A stretch of DNA of 64,000 nt, from NCBI GenBank assembly GCA_965656935.1, contig CBFHMG010000003.1, forward strand, positions 62,001 to 126,000, read 5' to 3'. The stretch comes from M30B80 sp965656935 (GTDB lineage Bacteria > Pseudomonadota > Alphaproteobacteria > Rhodobacterales > Rhodobacteraceae). The notes under the pieces were generated by a model. It was not told where the DNA came from, searched no databases, and saw nothing but the letters and a program-made list of their open reading frames with translations. Both the position numbers and the translations under genes were made by a program. Positions 51,853 to 60,985 of this stretch are shown piece by piece. Positions within the stretch are counted from its first letter, which is position 1. Every line of letters begins with the position of its first letter.

Positions 51853-52668
51853 ATGCGGGTGCAATGGGTGGGGGCGATTTTTTCGCTCTTTTTATTTTCA
51901 AGTGAATCGCTGGCGCAAAGCAGCGAACCTGCCCCTTTTCCGGAATTTACCTTTCGAAGCGTTACGCCCCCTGCGCGTGGGGATACGGCACCGCGGATAA
52001 ATATCCAGATTGTGCCGCAGGCCGATATAGCGCCCTCAAGCGTGCCGCCCCAGCTTGATGCTCCGCCTGTTGCGCAGGATGTGGCTTGGTTCTGGTCCGA
52101 AGTGCCTGATGCAATCACGGGCGGGGCGATCAGGTTTCAATTGGCGCTTGCCCATTTGGCCGATGCGCCCGAAGCGGCCAGCCTTGGTGTCGCGCGTGCC
52201 GATGATCTGGGGCAGATGGCGGCCGAGTATGGCGCATCTATTCTGGCCGCAACCATAGGGACACGCGTGTCGCCCGCATTGGTTTTGGCGGTGATGGCCG
52301 TCGAATCGGCGGGACAGCCCGATGCTGAAAGCATAGCGGGCGCGCAGGGCCTGATGCAGTTGATCCCCGCCACTGCCGAGCGCTTCGGGGTAACCGACAG
52401 CTTTGATCCTTCGCAGAATATCGCAGGCGGCGTCGCCTATCTCGATTGGCTTATGGACGAATTCGACCGTGATCCTGTGCTGGTGCTTGCGGCTTATAAT
52501 GCAGGCGAGGGCGCAATACGCAGCGCGGATGGCGTGCCCGAGTTTGCCGAGACGCGCCGCTATGTGCCCAAAGTGCTGGCCACATGGCAATTGGCGCGGC
52601 TGTTATGCCTGACACCGCCTGAACTGATTTGGGATGGGTGCGTGTTTCGCACAATGACCAGCGGTTAG
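51853..52668 (+). CDS. Periplasmic lytic transglycosylase (SLT domain)
   Basis: Soluble-lytic-transglycosylase-type muramidase that cleaves peptidoglycan. I start at MRVQWVGAIFSLFLF (51853), with GAGGG ahead of it; this gives a signal peptide with cleavage after SLA-Q, and a 271-residue precursor. After a Pro-rich linker (about 25-70) the catalytic domain carries ALVLAVMAVESAGQPDAES with the catalytic Glu, GAQGLMQLIPATAERFGV and LVLAAYNAGEGAI. It is divergent from the first pilin gene, so it may serve to open the wall for pilus assembly. Confidence 0.88.
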   Translation: MRVQWVGAIFSLFLFSSESLAQSSEPAPFPEFTFRSVTPPARGDTAPRINIQIVPQADIAPSSVPPQLDAPPVAQDVAWFWSEVPDAITGGAIRFQLALAHLADAPEAASLGVARADDLGQMAAEYGASILAATIGTRVSPALVLAVMAVESAGQPDAESIAGAQGLMQLIPATAERFGVTDSFDPSQNIAGGVAYLDWLMDEFDRDPVLVLAAYNAGEGAIRSADGVPEFAETRRYVPKVLATWQLARLLCLTPPELIWDGCVFRTMTSG

Positions 52669-52689
52669 GGGACCAGCGGCCCATACAAT

Positions 52690-52720
52690 AGCAAGGGCGC
52701 GAAGATACCGCACCCTTGCT
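52690..52720. terminator. Convergent terminator between transglycosylase and scoB
   Basis: Inverted repeat AGCAAGGG (52690-52697) with CCCTTGCT (52713-52720), extended by three more pairs across one mismatch, loop of 7 bases. It lies between the convergent transglycosylase and scoB genes. Only a short T-rich stretch follows on the plus strand. Confidence 0.6.
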
Positions 52721-52728
52721 GTTATTCG

Positions 52729-53355
52729 TTAGACGAGTTTTGCCTCGGTGGCGCTGCGCATCTCGTCTTCCGAGACACCATCGGCCAGTTCCACAATCCT
52801 GAGGCCACCCTCGACCACATCCAGCACGCCAAGATTGGTGATGATCCGATGCACCACAGCCGTACCCGTCAGGGGCAGGGTGCAGGATTTCAGCACTTTC
52901 GAGTCGCCATGTTTATTGGTGTGATCCATCACAACCACAACGCGGCCCACGCCTGCCACAAGGTCCATCGCGCCGCCCATGCCTTTCACCAGCTTGCCGG
53001 GGATCATCCAATTGGCCAGATCGCCCGTCTCCGAGACCTCCATCGCGCCGAGGATCGCCATGGCGATCTTGCCGCCACGGATCATGGCAAAGGATGTGGC
53101 GCTGTCGAAAAAGGCGGTATTGGGCAATTCGGTGATGGTTTGCTTGCCCGCATTGATCAGGTCGGCATCTTCTTCCCCGTCAACCGGGAAAGGGCCCATG
53201 CCGAGCATGCCGTTTTCCGATTGCAAGGTCACGTCAATGCCTTCGGGGATGTAGTTGGACACCAGTGTCGGAATACCAATGCCAAGATTCACATACATGC
53301 CGTCTTGGAGTTCTTGAGCCGCGCGTGCGGCCATCTGGTTACGATCCCATGGCAT
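52729..53355 (-). CDS. scoB: 3-oxoacid CoA-transferase subunit B
   Basis: Beta subunit of succinyl-CoA:3-ketoacid (acetoacetate) CoA-transferase. The 208-residue protein has the catalytic-Glu motif SENGMLG with Glu47, preceded by NLGIGIPTLVSNYIP, and the conserved GGAMDLVAGVGRVVVVMDH. The gene begins 3 bases after the scoA stop, so the subunits are co-made. Either ketone-body use or 3-oxoadipate transfer (PcaJ-like) is conceivable; the sequence resembles the ScoB group by eye. Confidence 0.9.
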   Translation of the reverse strand: MPWDRNQMAARAAQELQDGMYVNLGIGIPTLVSNYIPEGIDVTLQSENGMLGMGPFPVDGEEDADLINAGKQTITELPNTAFFDSATSFAMIRGGKIAMAILGAMEVSETGDLANWMIPGKLVKGMGGAMDLVAGVGRVVVVMDHTNKHGDSKVLKSCTLPLTGTAVVHRIITNLGVLDVVEGGLRIVELADGVSEDEMRSATEAKLV

Positions 53356-53358
53356 GGC

Positions 53359-54063
53359 TTAGACCTCCTCACGCTGGCGCACGGTGCGCTGTTCGATCCG
53401 TTTTTCATGCTCGCCCTTGATGATGCGATGCACATAGATGCCAGGAAGATGGATCATGTCAGGGTCAAGACTGCCCGTTGGCACGATCTCTTCTACCTCC
53501 AGAATGCAGATCTTGCCGCAGGTCGCGGCAGGCACGTTGAAATTGCGCGCGGTCTTGCGGAAGATCGCATTGCCCGTCTCATCGGCTTTCCATGCCTTGA
53601 CGATGGCGAGGTCGGCGAAGATGCCTTCTTCAAGGATAAAGGTCTCGCCATTGAAATCTTTGTGGTCCTTGCCCTCGGCAATCACCGTGCCCACACCCGT
53701 CTTGGTGAAAAAGCCCGGAATACCCGCGCCACCTGCGCGCATACGCTCGGCCAAGGTGCCTTGCGGGTTGAATTCCAGCTCCAGCTCGCCCGACAGATAT
53801 TGGCGCATGAATTCGGCATTCTCGCCCACATAGGAGGACAGCATCTTTTTGACTTGGCGGGTGGCGAGCAATTTGCCGAGGCCAAAATCATCAACGCCTG
53901 CATTATTTGAAGCGATGGTCAGGTCTTTGACGCCTGTGGCGACAATGCCGTCGATCAGAAGCTCGGGGATGCCGCAAAGGCCAAAGCCGCCTGCCGCAAT
54001 CATCATTCCGTCCGATAGCACGCCCTCAAGCGCCTCCTCGGCCGATCCGTAAACCTTTTTCAT
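53359..54063 (-). CDS. scoA: 3-oxoacid CoA-transferase subunit A
   Basis: Alpha subunit of the heterodimeric CoA-transferase. I start at MKKVYGSAEEAL (54063), giving 234 residues. Signatures seen are MIAAGGFGLCGIPELLIDG (near residues 23-41), LTIASNNAGVDDFGLG (near 50-65), NPQGTLAERMRAGGAGIPGFFTKTG (near 108-132) and AGTGNAIFRKTARNFN-like. The upstream in-frame ATG at 54141 would lengthen the N-terminus beyond the family. Operon with scoB (3-base spacing). Confidence 0.9.
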   Translation of the reverse strand: MKKVYGSAEEALEGVLSDGMMIAAGGFGLCGIPELLIDGIVATGVKDLTIASNNAGVDDFGLGKLLATRQVKKMLSSYVGENAEFMRQYLSGELELEFNPQGTLAERMRAGGAGIPGFFTKTGVGTVIAEGKDHKDFNGETFILEEGIFADLAIVKAWKADETGNAIFRKTARNFNVPAATCGKICILEVEEIVPTGSLDPDMIHLPGIYVHRIIKGEHEKRIEQRTVRQREEV

Positions 54064-54159
54064 GGGGCATATTCCCGTGTTTGAGACTGGATTTTCTGCA
54101 AGGTGACCTGTCGCAGGGGGCGTGTCAACGAAGCGCGGCATGGCGCGACATCAAGGCTC

Positions 54160-55272
54160 TCAAAAATCAAGTGCGTCTTCCATTTCCGTGATCAGGCTGG
54201 AAAAGAAGGCCTCAGGCCGTGGGCCAGGTTGTTGATAGGCCAGCCTTGGCGCAAGGGGATCCTCGGCCGTGATCTTGCTGCCTGACATCGCCTCGAGCAC
54301 GGCATGACCGCAAAAGGGCACATGCACCTCGGAATAGCCGCCCTCATGCACCATGGTCAGCCGCCCGTCACACAGATCAGCGGCCGCTTCCATCACCATC
54401 TCGGTCAGCGCGCGGAAGGTGTTGCTGCCAGCCATCATGCGGCTCAACGGGTCATAGCCCGAGGCATCAAACCCGCAGGCAATGACAATCGCATCGGGCT
54501 GGAAGCGTTGCAGTTCGGGCAGGACCAGCCGTTCCATAGCCTCAAGATAGGTCGCATGCCCACCCCCCGGAGGAAGGGGGATATTGAGGTTATAGCCCAT
54601 GCCCACGCCCGATCCGCGATCCTCGAAATCGCCCGAATCCTTGGGGTAGTTCCGTTCCTGATGGATCGAGACCGTCAGCACATCATCACGATCATAATAG
54701 ATCGCTTCGGTGCCATTGCCGTGATGGACATCCCAATCAATCACAGCGACGCGCTCGACCATACGGGCCTCCATCGCGGCCTCGATTGCGATGGCGATAT
54801 TGGCCAGCAGGCAAAATCCGTTCGGAAAATCAGGCAGGCAATGATGACCCGGCGGGCGCGACAGCGCATAGGCATTGCGGACCTCACCCCGCAGGGTGGC
54901 CAAGAAGGCTTCCTTGGCAAGCCCTGCTGACAGGGCCGCGATCTCGTAGCCATCTGGCCCGAAAGGCGTGCGAAGCCCCAATTCACCGCCCCCCGCCTCC
55001 GAGGTTTTTCGGAAGGTTTCCAGATATTGGGCAGGATGCACGCGCAACAGGTCTTCATAGCTGGCGGGGGGCGCATGGCGGGTGTCCAGCTCGGCAAAGA
55101 GGCCTGTGACCTCAGCCAGATTTTTCAAACGGCGCTTGGTTTCAGGATTTTCGGGGATTCCACCTGCGGCTTGTGGCTGAACCAACCCGCCGACAGGGGT
55201 CAAAAATGCGTAATTGCCGCCTGAATGCCAAAAGCAGCGCTCATCCCAGAAAAAGCCTGTTGTCATCTGCAT
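54160..55272 (-). CDS. Histone-deacetylase-fold amidohydrolase
   Basis: Arginase/deacetylase-superfamily zinc enzyme, 370 residues, of the bacterial HDAC-like group that includes acetylpolyamine amidohydrolases and acetoin-utilisation proteins. RPPGHH (139-144) supplies the catalytic His pair, DWDVHHGNGT (179-188) and Asp269 in CGFDASGYDPL the zinc ligands, and GGY (311-313) the substrate loop. True substrate unknown; acetylpolyamine or an acetylated small molecule is likely, a histone is not. Lies leftward 96 bases upstream of scoA and may be in the same transcript. Confidence 0.9.
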   Translation of the reverse strand: MQMTTGFFWDERCFWHSGGNYAFLTPVGGLVQPQAAGGIPENPETKRRLKNLAEVTGLFAELDTRHAPPASYEDLLRVHPAQYLETFRKTSEAGGGELGLRTPFGPDGYEIAALSAGLAKEAFLATLRGEVRNAYALSRPPGHHCLPDFPNGFCLLANIAIAIEAAMEARMVERVAVIDWDVHHGNGTEAIYYDRDDVLTVSIHQERNYPKDSGDFEDRGSGVGMGYNLNIPLPPGGGHATYLEAMERLVLPELQRFQPDAIVIACGFDASGYDPLSRMMAGSNTFRALTEMVMEAAADLCDGRLTMVHEGGYSEVHVPFCGHAVLEAMSGSKITAEDPLAPRLAYQQPGPRPEAFFSSLITEMEDALDF

Positions 55273-55347
55273 CCCTTCCGATTTTGCAAGAGAGTGGCAC
55301 GCAGCCAGATAGCGCGCAACGGGTTTGCACAGGGCTGTGCTGAGGGC

Positions 55348-56208
55348 TCAGGCCTTGGCGCGCTGCCCGCGAAAAACGGTGTAAAGCCCGCTGGCCACGA
55401 TCACGGCGCTGCCCAAAAGGGTCATGGCATCGGGCCGTTCAGCAAAGACAAGCACACCAAGGATCATCGCAAAGACCAGCCTGATATAGCGGAACGGGGC
55501 CACAACGCCGATCTCACCTATGCGCATTGCACCTGTCAGGCAGGAATACCCAAGCACCCCCATTACGATGGCCCCGCCCAAAAGCACGCTTGATTGACCG
55601 TCAGGCAATGTAGCACCACCTGTCCATGACAGCGCGATAGCCCCTGCAATTGCCATCATCGCAAAACCGTATAGTCCAAGCTGTGCATTGGTCATGCTTG
55701 GCGGCGCGGCGCGGGTGGCAAGGTCACGACCTGCAAAGCCGATCATGCCCAAGACGGCAAAGACAGAGAGCGGCTCAAACCCGCCTGTGCCGGGGCGCAA
55801 GATCATCAGAACTCCGACAAAGCCGATGATGATGGCCAGCCATCGCCGCCACCCGACCTTTTCCCCGAAGACCATCACCGCACCTGCGGCCACCACCAAA
55901 GGGGCGGCCTGCAAAATGGCCGAGGCAGAGGAAAGCGGTGTCAGCGCAATGGCGACCGTATAGCCAAGCCGCCCAAGAACCTCGAAAAAGGCACGCGCCA
56001 GAAGCGGGCGGCTGAAGGCTTGCGGGTGGAGAAGCGCCTCACCCCGCATCAAGGCGATAGAGGCATAAATCGCCATGCCGCCAAACCCGAAAACGATCAG
56101 AACCTGCCCGACGGGTAAATCCTGAGCGGCGGCTTTGACCAACATATCTTCAAGCGCAAAACCCGCCATGGCCGCGACCATGAGAAGACTGCCTTTGATA
56201 TTGTCCAT
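55348..56208 (-). CDS. DMT-family transporter (EamA domains)
   Basis: Drug/metabolite-transporter superfamily protein with ten predicted membrane helices in two EamA repeats, 286 residues. Helices include SLLMVAAMAGFALEDMLV (near residues 6-23), ASAILQAAPLVVAAGAVMVFG (near 95-115) and the C-terminal AMTLLGSAVIVASGLYTVF. The substrate is not evident; family members export amino acids, nucleotides or solutes. Transcribed leftward ahead of the deacetylase gene, separated by 75 bases. Confidence 0.85.
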   Translation of the reverse strand: MDNIKGSLLMVAAMAGFALEDMLVKAAAQDLPVGQVLIVFGFGGMAIYASIALMRGEALLHPQAFSRPLLARAFFEVLGRLGYTVAIALTPLSSASAILQAAPLVVAAGAVMVFGEKVGWRRWLAIIIGFVGVLMILRPGTGGFEPLSVFAVLGMIGFAGRDLATRAAPPSMTNAQLGLYGFAMMAIAGAIALSWTGGATLPDGQSSVLLGGAIVMGVLGYSCLTGAMRIGEIGVVAPFRYIRLVFAMILGVLVFAERPDAMTLLGSAVIVASGLYTVFRGQRAKA

Positions 56209-56282
56209 GAAAACCTGCGCGCTAGACGTGTTTCAAAACTCTGCGCCTGTGCGCGGCGTAAGTCTAGCCCAAGCGGACGGCC

Positions 56283-56528
56283 TCAATCCGCATCCTTGGC
56301 AAGTTCGATTCTATACACCCCTTCGGGCAAATCCAATGCGGCACCAAGATCGTGCAATTGGGCAATCGACATCTCGATTATCTGGGTTCGATCCGTACGG
56401 GGGTCATATTGCTCGATCCTGATCACCTCTGAGAAGGCCGAGATCACGGCATCCTCACGCAAAGGCGCGTTTCCCTCATCAACAAGGGTGATTACGGTGG
56501 CGTCAAAATCGTGCTCGATGGTGAACAT
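56283..56528 (-). CDS. Small conserved-looking hypothetical protein (81 aa)
   Basis: No family recognised. The 81-residue acidic protein (MFTIEHDFDATVITLVDEGN ... LPEGVYRIELAKDAD) reads as alternating strands and one helix without a membrane segment; it carries no metal-binding motif. Codon use is typical for the window. It lies leftward 74 bases upstream of the transporter and 114 bases from the divergent M48 lipoprotein gene. Confidence 0.6.
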   Translation of the reverse strand: MFTIEHDFDATVITLVDEGNAPLREDAVISAFSEVIRIEQYDPRTDRTQIIEMSIAQLHDLGAALDLPEGVYRIELAKDAD

Positions 56529-56642
56529 GGGGCAAGGCTAGGCGGGAATTGGAGCCATGGCAATGCAAACCCGCAGCTGTGATTGGACGCGGGCGCGCGA
56601 CATGCTAAATCCTGAGGCAGCCCAAATCGGTTCGGAGAGATT

Positions 56643-57344
56643 ATGTTGCGATCATTCCTTTTGCTTGCTGCCTTGATAGGCCTGTCTGCGTGTCAAACCG
56701 TCAGCGCGCCGCCAAGCACGCAACCCGCCGCTCCGAATACCCCCCGCCTGTCTTCGCAGCAGGCGATTGCCAATTTTCGCGAGGTTGTCGCCCGCGTAGA
56801 ACCTGTGGCCGAGCAAACCTGTAGGGCCGAAACGCCGAACCAGAATTGCGATTTCATTATTGCCGTTGATGACAATCCCGCCTCGGGGATCAATGCTTTT
56901 CAAACTCTGCGTGGGGGGCGGCCCTATATCGTGTTTACGGTGGGTTTGATCGCGGATGTGCGCAATCAGGATGAATTGGCCTTTGTGATGGGCCATGAGG
57001 CCGCGCATCACATTGCGCGCCATATCCCGCAGCAACAGGCCTCGGCCCAAAGTGGCGCGCTGATTTTCGGGGTCTTGGCAACCTTGAGCGGGGCCAATCA
57101 GGCGGCGGCGGAAAGTGCCGCACAAATCGGTGCGACCGTGGGCGCGCGGCGATTCTCGCAAGATCATGAGCTGGAGGCGGATGCCCTTGGCAGTGTGATT
57201 GCCTGCCGCGCGGGCTATAACTCGCTGCGCGGGTCCGAGTATTTCACGCGCTTGCCTGATCCGGGTGATCGTTTCCTTGGCACGCATCCGCCCAATGCCG
57301 CGCGGATCGAGACCGTGCGCCGGATGGCGGCACGCGGCTGTTAA
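56643..57344 (+). CDS. M48-family metalloprotease lipoprotein
   Basis: Envelope zinc protease resembling BepA/LoiP-type M48 peptidases. The 233-residue precursor has the lipobox IGLSAC (Cys17), a Pro/Ser/Thr linker, and the metal site HEAAH in MGHEAAHHIARH (near 117-128), then the second metal-ligand region SQDHELEADALGSVIACRAGY (Glu). It lies convergent with rimO, the stops overlapping by 3 bases. Likely role in outer-membrane protein quality control; inference from the family. Confidence 0.87.
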   Translation: MLRSFLLLAALIGLSACQTVSAPPSTQPAAPNTPRLSSQQAIANFREVVARVEPVAEQTCRAETPNQNCDFIIAVDDNPASGINAFQTLRGGRPYIVFTVGLIADVRNQDELAFVMGHEAAHHIARHIPQQQASAQSGALIFGVLATLSGANQAAAESAAQIGATVGARRFSQDHELEADALGSVIACRAGYNSLRGSEYFTRLPDPGDRFLGTHPPNAARIETVRRMAARGC

Positions 57345-58705
57345 TCGACGACGATAGTTCCCCAAAGATCGTATTCGCTGGCCTCATCCACCTCGACTGT
57401 CAGGATGTCACCTGCTTTGAGGGTGTCGAACCCTTCATCAATGAACAGGTTTCCATCAATCTCGGGCGCATCGGCCTTGGTGCGACAGGTCGCGCCTTCG
57501 GCGTCCAACTCATCGACAATCACGTCCAAACGCCTGCCCAGTTTTGCTTCCAGCTTGGCGGCGGAAATGGCCTGTGCCTTTTCCATAAAGCGGTGGTAGC
57601 GGTCTTGCTTCACCTCTTCGGGCAGATGCCCGTCCAATGCGTTCGAGCGTGCGCCATCGACATTTTCGTATTTGAAACAGCCAACACGGTCGAGTTGCGC
57701 CTCATCCAGCCAATCAAGCAGGGTCTGGAATTCTTCTTCCGTCTCGCCCGGATAGCCGACAATGAAGGTCGAGCGCAGCGTGATATCGGGGCAATCCACC
57801 CGCCAAGCCGCGATCTCGTCTAATGTGCGGGCGGCGGCAGCGGGGCGCGCCATACGTTTGAGTGTATCGGGATGGGCATGCTGGAACGGGATATCGAGAT
57901 AAGGCAGGATCAAGCCTTCGGCCATCATCGGGATCATCTCGCGCACATGCGGATAGGGGTAGATGTAATGCATCCGCACCCAAGCGCCCAATTCCCCCAA
58001 AGCGCGTGACAGCGGCAAGATGGGGAATTTCTCGGGCCGATCCGACCAATCCGTGCCATAGGCCGAGGTGTCTTGACTGATCACCAGCAATTCGCGCACC
58101 CCCGCCTCGACCAGCTTTTCCGCCTCGCGCAGAACCGCCTTTTCAGGGCGGCTGGACAGCTTGCCGCGCATATCGGGGATGATGCAGAATTTGCAGCTAT
58201 GGTTACAGCCTTCGGCAATCTTGAGATAGCTGTAATGGCGCGGTGTCAGGCTGACGCCCGAGGCGGGCAGAAGATCAATTAAGGGATCGGGCGAGGGCGG
58301 CACCACGTTATGCACGGCGTCCAGCACCTGCTCGTATTGATGCGGGCCCGTCACCGCCAGAACCTTTGGATGCGCGCCAGTGATGTAATCAGGCTCGGCC
58401 CCCAAACAGCCCGTCACGATGACCTTACCGTTTTCGCGCAAAGCCTCGCCAATGGCATCAAGGCTTTCTGCCTTGGCGGAATCGAGAAAGCCGCAGGTGT
58501 TCACGATCACCGCATCCGCGCCATTGTAATCCGCCGAGATGCCATAGCCCTCGGCGCGAAGCCGCGTGAGGATACGCTCGGAATCGACCAGCGCCTTGGG
58601 ACAGCCAAGTGAAACCATGCCAATGGTCGGCTGGCCTGCGCGCATGGTTTCGGTCACGCGGGCGCGGGCGAGGTCGGGGCGAAGATCGGGTGGGTTCTGA
58701 CTCAT
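57341..58705 (-). CDS. rimO: Ribosomal protein S12 methylthiotransferase
   Basis: Radical-SAM enzyme that methylthiolates Asp of ribosomal protein S12. The 454-residue protein has the N-terminal UPF0004 domain (MVSLGCPKALVDSERI with its Cys, VNTCGFLDSAKAES, VTGCLGAEP), the radical-SAM cluster CxxxCxxC in GCNHSCKFCIIP (near residue 168), and a C-terminal TRAM domain (EGATCRTKADAPEIDG). Start at MSQNPPDLRP. Tail-to-tail with the M48 gene. Confidence 0.95.
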   Translation of the reverse strand: MSQNPPDLRPDLARARVTETMRAGQPTIGMVSLGCPKALVDSERILTRLRAEGYGISADYNGADAVIVNTCGFLDSAKAESLDAIGEALRENGKVIVTGCLGAEPDYITGAHPKVLAVTGPHQYEQVLDAVHNVVPPSPDPLIDLLPASGVSLTPRHYSYLKIAEGCNHSCKFCIIPDMRGKLSSRPEKAVLREAEKLVEAGVRELLVISQDTSAYGTDWSDRPEKFPILPLSRALGELGAWVRMHYIYPYPHVREMIPMMAEGLILPYLDIPFQHAHPDTLKRMARPAAAARTLDEIAAWRVDCPDITLRSTFIVGYPGETEEEFQTLLDWLDEAQLDRVGCFKYENVDGARSNALDGHLPEEVKQDRYHRFMEKAQAISAAKLEAKLGRRLDVIVDELDAEGATCRTKADAPEIDGNLFIDEGFDTLKAGDILTVEVDEASEYDLWGTIVVD

Positions 58706-58770
58706 GAGGCTGGCTATAGCTTTCCCTGACGCTTTCGGGAAGGGTCAAGAAAAAGAGCCCTGTTGCCCCT

Positions 58771-58786
58771 GTTTCATAAATACCTT
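58771..58786 (-). repeat. Partial match to the intergenic repeat tail at 9335-9350
   Basis: Read on the minus strand this 16-base stretch is AAGGTATTTATGAAAC, differing at one position from AAGGTATTTTTGAAAC at 9335-9350. The two GC hairpins of the complete element are not present here. It lies in the 123-base gap between rimO and the AsmA gene. Confidence 0.4.
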
Positions 58787-58828
58787 TGTTGCTACGCTTG
58801 GGATCAGAACAAATCTATGGGGGTAGAG

Positions 58829-60865
58829 ATGCGGTGGATCGTCAGGCTTCTGGGCGCGGTGATTTTGGTTGCGGTGTTGGGCGTTGCGGTGCTTTTTGCA
58901 ATTCCGTCCGAGCGGATTGCAGAGATTGCCACCTCTCGGCTTGAACAATCGCTGCAACGCCGCGTTGTCATTTCAGGCGATGTCAGGCCTACCCTTTATC
59001 CCATCCTTGGTGTGCGGGCTGAGGGGCTCGAGATCGGCAACCCGGATTGGGCCGAAGCCGATGGTCCTTTGATCACCGCCGATGCTTTGGCGGTGGGGGT
59101 GGCTTTGACGCCGCTTTTTTCGGGCCAAATCCAGATTGAAGAGGCCATTCTTGAAGGCCCTGACATCACTTTGGTGCGTGCGGCTGACGGGCGCGAAAGC
59201 TGGGATTTTTCGCAAGCCACAGCAGATGTCGCAGCCGATCAGCCTGAGGCCGCCGCCGCTGAGGGCAGCGGATCGGCCATTGCCAGCCTCGGCTTTGATG
59301 AGGCGCGGATCACCAATGGCGCCATGCGTTATATTGATCGAAGCACAGGCACCGATATCGTCGTGACCGAGCTTGATCTGACCCTGTCCATGCCAAGCGC
59401 TGCCGCCCAAGGCGCGGCCGCTTATTCGGCGCGCGTGAATGGCCAGCGCCTGTCGGGCAATGCGCAGATCGAAAGCGTCGCAGGCCTGTTGGATGGCGAG
59501 GTGCAGCCGATCTCCCTGCGTGTCGAATGGGATGGCGGCACGGCTGTTATTGAGGGTGTGGCAGGCTTGGACCCGCTTGTTCTGGATGCCCAGACCGAGA
59601 TTGACGCAAGTGATTTTTCCCCGCTTGCCGCCTTGGCGGGTACCCAGCTTGCGCCTTTGCCCGCAGGGCTTGGCCGCGACAGTGTTGGCGTATCGGGGCA
59701 AGTGGTTCTTGCGCCCGAAGGCTCGGTTCATCTGCGCGATGGCCAGATCGAACTGGATGGTCGCCAATTCGATGCGGCGCTGGATCTTTACCAAGGCGAT
59801 GAGCGCCCGCGTCTGCGCGGGTCTTTAAGCGGTGCGTCCATGGACCTTTCGGCGCTGACAGGCAGCGATGCGGCGCAGGGGGGGCCTTCCTCGGGCGGTG
59901 GCGCTTCGGGCTGGCCGCGCGATCCGATTGATCTGTCAGGTCTGTTCGCTGTGGATGCAGAACTGGTTCTGGGCTTGGGCGTTCTCGATTTCGGTTATCT
60001 CGAGACCTCGAATATCGATCTGCGCACCACGCTTGATAATGGCCGCATGGTCATGAGCCTATCGCGGGCGGATGCCTATGGTGGCACGCTCTCGGGCGAG
60101 ATGGTTCTCAATGGGCGCGGGGGCAATTCAATGCGCGGTGATCTCGCGTTTCGCGGTGTGCAATTGCAGCCTTTGCTCACCGAATTGGCCGATTTTGAGC
60201 GGTTAAGCGGCAGTGGCGATATCGCGGTGCAATTCCTTGGCTCGGGTGCATCGCTTCAGGCGATCATGGAGAGCCTTGATGGCGGTGGGTCGATCACCTT
60301 TGGTCAGGGCGCGATTGAGGGCTTTGATCTGGCGGGGATGATCCGCAATTTCGATGCAGGCTATCGCGGCGAAGGGCAGCGCACGGTCTATGACAGTGTC
60401 ACCGCCACATTCGCCATCGCGGGCGGTGTTTTGCAAAACGACGATCTGTTGCTTTCGGCCCCATGGGGAGGTGTCAGTGGGGCGGGGCGCGCTGATCTGG
60501 GCGGTCAAACGCTGGAATATCGCGTTATTCCCACGGTCACGCGCGGCGAGAGCGGCTTGAGCGTCCCGATTCTGATCCGTGGGCCTTGGGCTGATCTGAG
60601 CTTCCGGCCTGATCTTGAATTTCTGGCAGAACAGGAATTGGCCGCCGAGCGGGAGCGCTTGGAGGCCGAGGCCCGCGCCCGCCTAGAGGAAGAGCGCGAC
60701 CGCCTTGAGCAAGAGGCCCGTGAGCGGGTGCAGGAAGAGGTGGGCCAAGCCCTTGGCGTGGATGTGAATAGCGAGACGACCACCGAAGAGATCCAAGACA
60801 GTCTGGAAGATCGCCTGCGCCAAGAGGCCGAACAACAGCTGCGAAACCTGTTTCAGCGCGATTAA
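58829..60865 (+). CDS. AsmA-family envelope protein
   Basis: Large inner-membrane-anchored AsmA-like protein, 678 residues from MRWIVRLLG at 58829, where GGGGG precedes the ATG (an alternative ATG is at 58817). After the anchor helix (VRLLGAVILVAVLGVAVLFAI) comes the AsmA N-terminal signature (RVVISGDVRPTLYPILGVRAEGLEIGN), a long beta-rich body and a C-terminal AsmA domain (GSITFGQGAIEGFDLAGMIRNF near 510-531). The last 70 residues form a Glu/Arg-rich coiled coil (RERLEAEARARLEEERDRLEQ). Family members act in outer-membrane lipid or protein trafficking. Confidence 0.9.
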   Translation: MRWIVRLLGAVILVAVLGVAVLFAIPSERIAEIATSRLEQSLQRRVVISGDVRPTLYPILGVRAEGLEIGNPDWAEADGPLITADALAVGVALTPLFSGQIQIEEAILEGPDITLVRAADGRESWDFSQATADVAADQPEAAAAEGSGSAIASLGFDEARITNGAMRYIDRSTGTDIVVTELDLTLSMPSAAAQGAAAYSARVNGQRLSGNAQIESVAGLLDGEVQPISLRVEWDGGTAVIEGVAGLDPLVLDAQTEIDASDFSPLAALAGTQLAPLPAGLGRDSVGVSGQVVLAPEGSVHLRDGQIELDGRQFDAALDLYQGDERPRLRGSLSGASMDLSALTGSDAAQGGPSSGGGASGWPRDPIDLSGLFAVDAELVLGLGVLDFGYLETSNIDLRTTLDNGRMVMSLSRADAYGGTLSGEMVLNGRGGNSMRGDLAFRGVQLQPLLTELADFERLSGSGDIAVQFLGSGASLQAIMESLDGGGSITFGQGAIEGFDLAGMIRNFDAGYRGEGQRTVYDSVTATFAIAGGVLQNDDLLLSAPWGGVSGAGRADLGGQTLEYRVIPTVTRGESGLSVPILIRGPWADLSFRPDLEFLAEQELAAERERLEAEARARLEEERDRLEQEARERVQEEVGQALGVDVNSETTTEEIQDSLEDRLRQEAEQQLRNLFQRD

Positions 60866-60985
60866 CGCCAAAGGGCCAAGGGCAGTTTCCCGCCGATCCC
60901 TGACATGGCAGCGGCTACCCACTGGTCAGAGAGCGCGGTTTTCGTCTAGCTGAGCAGATCACGAAACAGGGTCTAAGGGTGTTAC

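Noticed and set aside
52849..53910. 353-codon plus-strand frame opposite scoAB
   Set aside because: Antisense to scoA and scoB, both of which have clear catalytic motifs; the frame has no recognisable domain.
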